A DNA stretch of 37,662 nucleotides from positions 1 through 37,662 of the forward strand of contig CAZVEE010000033.1 of the NCBI GenBank assembly GCA_964625525.1, written 5' to 3'. This DNA comes from CAZVEE01 sp964625525. GTDB lineage: Bacteria; Pseudomonadota; Alphaproteobacteria; JAJFIK01. Under the pieces are notes generated by a model. The model was given only the letters and a program-made list of their open reading frames with translations. It ran no database searches and was not told the origin of the DNA. This document shows positions 32,778 through 37,662 of the stretch, piece after piece (position 1 is the stretch's first letter; each line of letters begins with the position of its first letter). The position numbers were made by a program, and so were the translations under genes.

Positions 32778-33776
32778 ATGGCAATGGCAGATGCGGCGAA
32801 CCGAGTGGGACGCCCCATGCTTGCAATGGTGGGGCTGGCGGCATTGCTGCTGGCGGCACCGGCGGCCGAGGCCGAAGAGGTGCGCGTGCCGGTACCCTTC
32901 GCGCAAGGCCAAATCTATGACGTGACTATCTCGATCACCCAGGGCCCCCAGGCCGCGCCAGCGCTGGGCTCGCGCGGCACCTTAAGTGTGGTTGAGGCCG
33001 GCGAGACCGGCTTCGTCGTCGAGGAACGGACCTTGGACATCACGGTCACGCCCACGACGGACGACGCCACGGCGGCTTTCAATGCCCAAATGCTGGACAC
33101 CGTATCCTCCGCGCTTGAAGGCGCGGTGATGCGCGTGGCGGTGACCGGCACGGGAAGCGTGGACCAGGTTTTGAACTTGGACACGGTGCGCACGCACGTC
33201 TTGGCGGCGAAAGAGACCATCCTGGACGAAATGGGCGCCAACCTCGCGGCCGACGGTCTGGCCCCCGACGCCATTCGGGAGATGCGGGCCGCGACCGGGC
33301 AGGTTTTGGATGAGGCCTTTCTCGCCTCCGACGCGCAACTGGAATTCAAGGTCACCGAAGGGCTCTCGATCCTCACCATGCCCATGGGCATGACCTTCGA
33401 TACCCAGACCCCGACCACCTATGGCGATTTGACGCGCGGTGATTTCGGGGCCGACGGCACTGCTGGGGTTTTCCGGGTCCTGGACCTGGACCGCACCGCC
33501 AACAGCTTGCGCGTGGAATGGGTGCAAACCTACGCCCCGGATCTGTTGGAAGACCAGACCCGCGCCATCATGGGCACGTTCGCGCAGTTCATTCCGGATG
33601 CGGCCGAGCGGGAGCGGGTGCTGGCCGATCTGAAGGTCGAGCGGGTGGATACCACTGTTTACGAGATTGCCCTGGACACCGGCATGCCCGCCACGGTGGT
33701 CACCCAGGAAGTGATTTCCGTGAACGGCACGCCGACGCGGACCACGACCAAAGTCATGGAAACGGCCCTGCGATAG
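32778..33776 (+). CDS. Secreted protein of unknown function
   Basis: I do not recognise this 332-residue protein. It starts with a signal peptide (MLAMVGLAALLLAAPAAEA, likely cleaved after AEA near residue 32), and the mature part has no membrane segment and no cysteine. It looks like a mixed alpha/beta protein with alternating strand patterns (VEERTLDITVTPT, LEFKVTEGLSILTMPMGMTF, VVTQEVISVNGTPTRTTTKVMETAL), so a periplasmic or outer-membrane-associated role is likely. AAAGGAC precedes the ATG. It is divergent from pyrB (187 nt) and convergent with the AEC transporter (17 nt). Confidence 0.85.
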   Translation: MAMADAANRVGRPMLAMVGLAALLLAAPAAEAEEVRVPVPFAQGQIYDVTISITQGPQAAPALGSRGTLSVVEAGETGFVVEERTLDITVTPTTDDATAAFNAQMLDTVSSALEGAVMRVAVTGTGSVDQVLNLDTVRTHVLAAKETILDEMGANLAADGLAPDAIREMRAATGQVLDEAFLASDAQLEFKVTEGLSILTMPMGMTFDTQTPTTYGDLTRGDFGADGTAGVFRVLDLDRTANSLRVEWVQTYAPDLLEDQTRAIMGTFAQFIPDAAERERVLADLKVERVDTTVYEIALDTGMPATVVTQEVISVNGTPTRTTTKVMETALR

Positions 33777-33793
33777 CGCCGTGTGCTGAGCGC

Positions 33794-34708
33794 TCAGGAG
33801 AGCGCCAGCAACACCACTGGCAAAGTGAGGGCGGCCGCCAGAGTGGAGGCCGTCGTCAATCCCGCCATCAAAGGCGCATCGCCCCCAAGCTGGCGGGCCA
33901 GCACGTAGGATGATGTCGCCCCCGGCATGGCGCCACAGACGACGGCCACCACAAGGGCTGGTCCCGACACCCCCATGCCCCAGGCCCAGGCGCCCATGAT
34001 CGCCGGCATGGCCACGAGCTTGAGCGCGATGGTGAGGATGATAATGCCGGTCTTGCCCCGCAAATGGTCGAAATCCAGCGCCGCGCCCACGGCCAGCAGC
34101 CCCAACGCCAGCGACGCCCGGCCGAGAATCGCCACCGTCTCCCCCACGGGCCCGTCCCAGAGCGGCGCCCAGCCATTCAGCACCAAGCCCAGCGCACAGG
34201 CGATAATCAGCGGATTGGTGGCCACCGCATGGGGCAGAGTGGTGAGCGGCGCGGGCGTGCCCTCCCGATTGCGGCTCAACACGATCACGCAAATCACATT
34301 GATCACCGGCACCAGCGTGGCGATCGCCACGGCCATGAAGGCGAAATCCGCCGCGCTGAGCAGGCTTGCGCCGAGCGCCAGCGCCACGAACCCGTTCCAT
34401 CGCACCGCGCCTTGAAACACGCTCGTGAAGGCCGCGCCTGGCAGGCCCAAGAAGGGGCGCAGCAGTGCCACCACCGCGATCATGGTGAACAGTCCGCCCA
34501 GAAGGCTCAGCGAGAGCCGCCACACAGCGCTGAAATCGAGCGCCGCCGTCCCCAATGTGTGGGCCAGCAGGGCTGGAAACAGAATGAAATAGTTGATGCG
34601 GTCCACCAGCGCCCAATGATCCGCCTCGCGAAAGGCGCGTTGCCGAACCCCAAATCCCAGCGCAATCAGCAAAAACACCGGCGCCAGCGCCGGCAACACA
34701 ACATCCAT
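33794..34708 (-). CDS. AEC family transporter
   Basis: This 304-residue membrane protein has about ten hydrophobic segments and matches the auxin efflux carrier/AEC (bile acid/sodium-symporter-like fold) family. N-terminal VVLPALAPVFLLIALGFGVRQRAF and the glycine-rich PLIIACALGLVLNGW and MPGATSSYVLARQLGGDAPLMAGL segments are typical. Bacterial AEC proteins export or import small organic acids such as malonate or malate; the substrate is not known here. ATG 34708 begins the first membrane segment; 30 further open codons upstream are Arg-rich and unlikely. Confidence 0.88.
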   Translation of the reverse strand: MDVVLPALAPVFLLIALGFGVRQRAFREADHWALVDRINYFILFPALLAHTLGTAALDFSAVWRLSLSLLGGLFTMIAVVALLRPFLGLPGAAFTSVFQGAVRWNGFVALALGASLLSAADFAFMAVAIATLVPVINVICVIVLSRNREGTPAPLTTLPHAVATNPLIIACALGLVLNGWAPLWDGPVGETVAILGRASLALGLLAVGAALDFDHLRGKTGIIILTIALKLVAMPAIMGAWAWGMGVSGPALVVAVVCGAMPGATSSYVLARQLGGDAPLMAGLTTASTLAAALTLPVVLLALS

Positions 34709-34846
34709 GACCCCGTCCGCTCTCTCACATCTGCGCGCACCCGCACTGTGCCACGGTCCGCGCCGGACAGGGGGGCCTCCCTGCAGTGAGCGGCACAAAA
34801 GACATCCTCTGTGGATGAGTATGCGTGGGTGCGGGAGAGATTGGCG

Positions 34847-35108
34847 ATGAAAACCGCCTGGTTAAATCTGCTGGTGACGCCGGAAGAAAAAGCCAGCATG
34901 GAGCGTCAGGCGGCGGGTCTGCCTGTCGGATCTCATGGGCACGCTGCGCGACATGGTGCTGATGCAGGAGCGCCTGCAGCAGTTGAACGACACCGTGTCG
35001 CGCCTGGATCATCAGGTGTTGGATCACGACAAACGGCTCGTGCGGATTGAGACCATGATCGCAATGGCTCAGCGCAGTGATCCGCCAGGACGCAAACGCC
35101 TGACGTAA
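34847..35108 (+). pseudogene. Small coiled-coil protein gene with 1-nt frameshift
   Basis: From ATG 34847 (GGGAGAG upstream) the frame gives MKTAWLNLLVTPEEKASMERQAAGLPV, then at about 34928 it runs into a different, unlike-looking frame. In the next frame from there, the protein continues smoothly as DLMGTLRDMVLMQERLQQLNDTVSRLDHQ... and ends RSDPPGRKRLT at the TAA at 35106-35108. Removing one G of the GG at 34928-34929 joins them into one 86-residue protein with a heptad-like coiled-coil region (LQQLNDTVSRLDHQVLDHDKRLVRIETM). The function is unknown. It converges on ruvX. A sequencing error or a real mutation would both fit. Confidence 0.75.
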
Positions 35109-35118
35109 CGCCGTGGCC

Positions 35119-35592
35119 TCACGCCATGCGCATCCGATCGAGCGCGCCTTGCAGAATGTAGGCGGCGGCCATCTTGTCCACGAGTTCGGCGCGGCGTTTG
35201 CGGCTGGCGTCAGCGTCCAGCAGCGTGCGGGTGACGGCGGCGGTGGAGAGGCGCTCGTCCCAGAGCGCCGCGGCGACGGGGCGCAGGCCCTGGAGATTGC
35301 GCAGAAAAGCGCGGGTGGACTGGGCGCGGGGGCCTTCGCTGGCATCCATGTTCATAGGCAGGCCGATGACCAGCCCCCCCACATCGTGGCCATCCATAAG
35401 CGCAAACAAAGCCTGAGCGTCCAGGCTGAACTTGCGCCGCTTGATCGTCTCCAGGGGCGTGGCCACCGTGCGCAGCACATCTGACAAGGCGAGCCCAATG
35501 GTTCGAGTGCCCAGATCCACGCCCAGCAGCCGTTGACCCGGCGCGAGCGCGGCGGCGAGGGCGGCAAGATCGAGAGGGCCGGCAGCGGTCAT
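35119..35592 (-). CDS. ruvX: Putative pre-16S rRNA nuclease / Holliday junction resolvase-like RuvX (YqgF)
   Basis: The 157-residue YqgF/RuvX protein has an RNase H-like fold; in E. coli it takes part in 16S rRNA 5' maturation. Visible motifs are LLGVDLGTRTIGLALSD (first acidic motif), VIGLPMNMDASEGPRAQSTRAF and WDERLSTAAVTRTLLDADASRKRRAELVDKMAAAYIL. ATG 35592 was chosen with GAAGG about 7 nt upstream; longer frames extend into gatC's upstream region. It is divergent from gatC (139 nt) and convergent with the broken coiled-coil gene. This position beside gatCAB and pyrB is typical for alphaproteobacteria. Confidence 0.93.
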   Translation of the reverse strand: MTAAGPLDLAALAAALAPGQRLLGVDLGTRTIGLALSDVLRTVATPLETIKRRKFSLDAQALFALMDGHDVGGLVIGLPMNMDASEGPRAQSTRAFLRNLQGLRPVAAALWDERLSTAAVTRTLLDADASRKRRAELVDKMAAAYILQGALDRMRMA

Positions 35593-35731
35593 GGCAGAGC
35601 CTTCCAGCGTTGGGGGGCACGGGCGGTGGCGGGTCTCTTGCCAGCCGCAGGCGAGCTTGCTACCTCTGCCGCTTATCACTTGGCCGGACTGCTGGCCACT
35701 CTCCATCTCCAGGACGGAAAGGACACTGCCA

Positions 35732-36019
35732 ATGTCCGTCGATCAGGACACGGTGCACCGCATCGCGCGGCTCGCGCGCATCGCCATCACGCAAGACGAG
35801 GCCCAGGCTCTGGTGCAAGACCTCAATGGCATTCTGGACTGGGTGGAGCAATTGGACGAAGTCCAAACCGACGATGTGGAGCCGCTGACGAGCACGGTCG
35901 CGGTGAAACTGAAGCAGCGCACCGACGAGGTCACCGATGGCGGCGATGCCGCGCGCGTGACCCTCAATGCGCCCAACGGTGAAGAAGGCTTCTTCACCGT
36001 GCCCAAAGTGATCGAATAG
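35732..36019 (+). CDS. gatC: Asp-tRNA(Asn)/Glu-tRNA(Gln) amidotransferase subunit C
   Basis: The 95-residue GatC helps assemble the GatCAB amidotransferase, which converts Glu-tRNA(Gln) or Asp-tRNA(Asn) to the amidated form. Family features are VDQDTVHRIARLARIAITQDEAQALVQDLNGILDWVEQLDEVQTDDVEPL and the ending GFFTVPKVIE. ATG 35732 follows AAAGGA; upstream in-frame starts overlap ruvX. It is first in a gatCAB operon, 9 nt before gatA. Confidence 0.96.
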   Translation: MSVDQDTVHRIARLARIAITQDEAQALVQDLNGILDWVEQLDEVQTDDVEPLTSTVAVKLKQRTDEVTDGGDAARVTLNAPNGEEGFFTVPKVIE

Positions 36020-36028
36020 GAGCGCCTG

Positions 36029-37510
36029 ATGAGCGATCTGACGAGCCTTACGCTCAAGGCCGCCCGCGACGGGCTAAAGAGCAAGGACTTCTCAAGCGAA
36101 GAGATCACCCGCGCCTATTTAGAGGCCATGGAGGCCGCGCGGCCCCTCAACGCTTATGTGCTGGAGACGCCGGACAAGGCGCTGGAGCAGGCCAAGGCCT
36201 CTGACGCGCGCTTGGCCAAGGGCGAGGGTGGGGCGCTGGAAGGCATTCCGCTGGGCATTAAGGATCTGTTCTGTACGGAAGGTGTGCGCACGACGGCCGC
36301 GAGCGGCATTCTCGACACGTTCACACCGCCCTATGAATCCACCGTGACGAGCCAGCTCTGGCGCGACGGGGCCGTGATGCTTGGTAAGCTGAATTTGGAC
36401 GAGTTCGCCATGGGCTCATCCAATGAGACGAGTGTCTTCGGTCCTGTGGTCAACCCCTGGCGCAGCGATGGCGGTAATGCCAAGCTGGTGCCCGGCGGCT
36501 CTTCGGGCGGCTCCTCCTCGGCCGTGGCAGCGCATTTGTGCGTGGCGGCCACCGGCACCGACACCGGTGGTTCTATTCGTCAGCCGGCGGCCTTTACGGG
36601 AACGGTGGGGATCAAGCCCACCTATGGGCGCTGCTCGCGCTGGGGCATCGTGGCGTTTGCCTCCTCGCTTGATCAGGCCGGGCCATTGACCCGGGATGTG
36701 CGTGACGCGGCCATTCTGCTTGCTTCCATGGCCGGGCATGATCCCAAGGACTCCACCTCGGTGGATCTGCCGGTACCGGACTATGAAGCCGCCCTGAGCG
36801 GTGACGTGAAAGGCTTGAAGATCGGGATCCCGAAGGAATACCGGGTCGATGGCCTGCCCGCCGACATGGCCGCCTTCTGGGCCAAGGGCGAGGAATGGTT
36901 GAAAGCAGCGGGCGCCGAGATTGTCGAAGTGAGCCTTCCGCATACGAAATATGCGCTGCCTGCCTACTACATCGTTGCGCCCGCCGAAGCGTCCTCGAAC
37001 CTGGCGCGCTATGACGGTGTGCGCTACGGCCTGCGCAAGGACGGTGATGATATTACCGGCATGTATGAGAACACCCGCTCCGCCGGTTTCGGCGCGGAAG
37101 TAAAACGTCGGGTGCTGATGGGGACTTACGTTCTGTCGGCCGGCTATTACGATGCCTATTACCTCAAGGCGCAAAAAGTACGCACCCTGATCAAGCGTGA
37201 CTTTGACCAAGCCTTCCAGACCGTCGATGCGATCCTGACCCCGACGACCCCCAATGTGGCTTTCGCCGCGGGAGACAAGAGCGAGGATCCCTTGGAGATG
37301 TATCTCAACGATGTGCTGACAGTCCCGGCCAATATGGCGGGGCTGCCGGGCATCTCCATTCCGGCGGGGTTGTCGGAGACCGGTCTGCCGCTGGGGCTAC
37401 AGCTCGTGGGCGGCGCCTTTGAGGAAGAAAAACTGTTCCGCATTGCAGGCGTGCTGGAAGAAGCCGCGGGCTTCACCGCGCGGCCCGAAGCCTGGTGGAG
37501 GACCGCCTGA
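36029..37510 (+). CDS. gatA: Asp-tRNA(Asn)/Glu-tRNA(Gln) amidotransferase subunit A
   Basis: The 493-residue GatA is the amidase subunit that releases ammonia from Gln for transamidation. The Ser-cisSer-Lys triad is visible: Lys78 (GIPLGIKDL), Ser158 (PGGSSGGSSSA) and Ser182 (TGTDTGGSIRQPA), with the 24-residue spacing between the two serines usual in the family. The rest (YGRCSRWGIVAFASSLDQAGP, and NLARYDGVRYGLR for tRNA/ammonia-channel regions) is intact. TAGGAG precedes its ATG. Its TGA overlaps gatB by one nt (TGATG). Confidence 0.97.
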   Translation: MSDLTSLTLKAARDGLKSKDFSSEEITRAYLEAMEAARPLNAYVLETPDKALEQAKASDARLAKGEGGALEGIPLGIKDLFCTEGVRTTAASGILDTFTPPYESTVTSQLWRDGAVMLGKLNLDEFAMGSSNETSVFGPVVNPWRSDGGNAKLVPGGSSGGSSSAVAAHLCVAATGTDTGGSIRQPAAFTGTVGIKPTYGRCSRWGIVAFASSLDQAGPLTRDVRDAAILLASMAGHDPKDSTSVDLPVPDYEAALSGDVKGLKIGIPKEYRVDGLPADMAAFWAKGEEWLKAAGAEIVEVSLPHTKYALPAYYIVAPAEASSNLARYDGVRYGLRKDGDDITGMYENTRSAGFGAEVKRRVLMGTYVLSAGYYDAYYLKAQKVRTLIKRDFDQAFQTVDAILTPTTPNVAFAAGDKSEDPLEMYLNDVLTVPANMAGLPGISIPAGLSETGLPLGLQLVGGAFEEEKLFRIAGVLEEAAGFTARPEAWWRTA

Positions 37511-37662
37511 TGTCCACAAAGCATCCCCATGAAACGGGTTTGAAAGTGATCCAGGGCGCAACGGGGCCGTGGGAACTGGTGATTGGCCTTGAGGTGCATG
37601 CGCAAGTTTTGCCAGCAAAGCTGTGCAGCGCCTGGGCATCAAGCTTGGGCAGGCCCGTGAGC
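37510..37662 (+). CDS. gatB: Asp/Glu-tRNA amidotransferase subunit B, N-terminal part
   Basis: Only the first 51 codons are in the window. MSTKHPHETGLKVIQGATGPWELVIGLEVHAQV is a clear GatB N-terminus with the conserved VIGLEVHAQV. The following 18 codons (37609 on) read LPAKLCSAWASSLGRPVS, which only weakly resembles the family's usual SKLFSGAxxxFG segment, so the sequence may be poor or chimeric at this end. GatB binds the tRNA acceptor and activates its Glu/Asp. The start overlaps the gatA stop. Confidence 0.9.
   Translation, partial: MSTKHPHETGLKVIQGATGPWELVIGLEVHAQVLPAKLCSAWASSLGRPVS

Overview
The window reads as chromosomal DNA of a high-GC, free-living alphaproteobacterium. The class assignment rests on DivK, on the EipB-type envelope protein, and on the gene order dinB, divK, rpmG, rnr, topA, dprA, plsY, pyrC', pyrB, ruvX, gatC, gatA, gatB, which I recall as a conserved block in many Alphaproteobacteria. 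I cannot place it to order or genus. Both ends fall inside genes (an acyl-CoA ligase and gatB), as expected of a contig or an arbitrary cut. I saw no tRNA, rRNA, insertion sequence, prophage or CRISPR array.

Layout. Positions 1-1228: acyl-CoA ligase tail, then a small membrane protein overlapping an ImmA/IrrE-type zinc peptidase. 1236-3628 (minus): tsaC/sua5 and an FAD-linked 2-hydroxyacid dehydrogenase. 3705-5941: a DmdC-like acyl-CoA dehydrogenase and a HIT protein. 6018-8632: a cyanide-insensitive-type bd quinol oxidase operon (cydAB) with an FNR/FixK-like box upstream and a strong terminator downstream. 8669-11935 (minus): a RidA-like protein, a glycerophosphodiesterase, a FemAB-like/DUF482 protein and an SDR dehydrogenase, closely spaced. 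12159-14124 (plus): eipB, an OsmC protein and a GNAT acetyltransferase. 14141-18571 (minus): an M28 peptidase and a HAD-ROK-dinB cluster. 18821-20705 (plus): divK and an orphan VirD4/TraG-like ATPase. 20769-32590 (minus): rpmG, an MFS transporter, rnr, topA, dprA, plsY, pyrC' and pyrB. 32778-37662: a secreted protein of unknown function, an AEC transporter, a small coiled-coil gene, ruvX, and gatCAB.

The most striking observation is gene damage inside the conserved block. rnr carries one in-frame TAA, pyrB carries one in-frame TAG, and the small coiled-coil gene has a 1-nt frameshift; everything on both sides of each lesion looks intact. TAA and TAG end normal genes here, so genetic-code reassignment is unlikely. 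Sequencing or assembly error, or recent pseudogenisation, are the main explanations. Second is the VirD4/TraG-like ATPase without membrane segments or any type IV secretion partner, sitting between divK and rpmG where pleD is usually found. The dihydroorotase homologue next to pyrB has lost the HxH metal-binding motif and fits the non-catalytic PyrC' class. I found no convincing wholly new multi-gene system; the nearest candidates are the membrane-protein/ImmA pair and the orphan ATPase.
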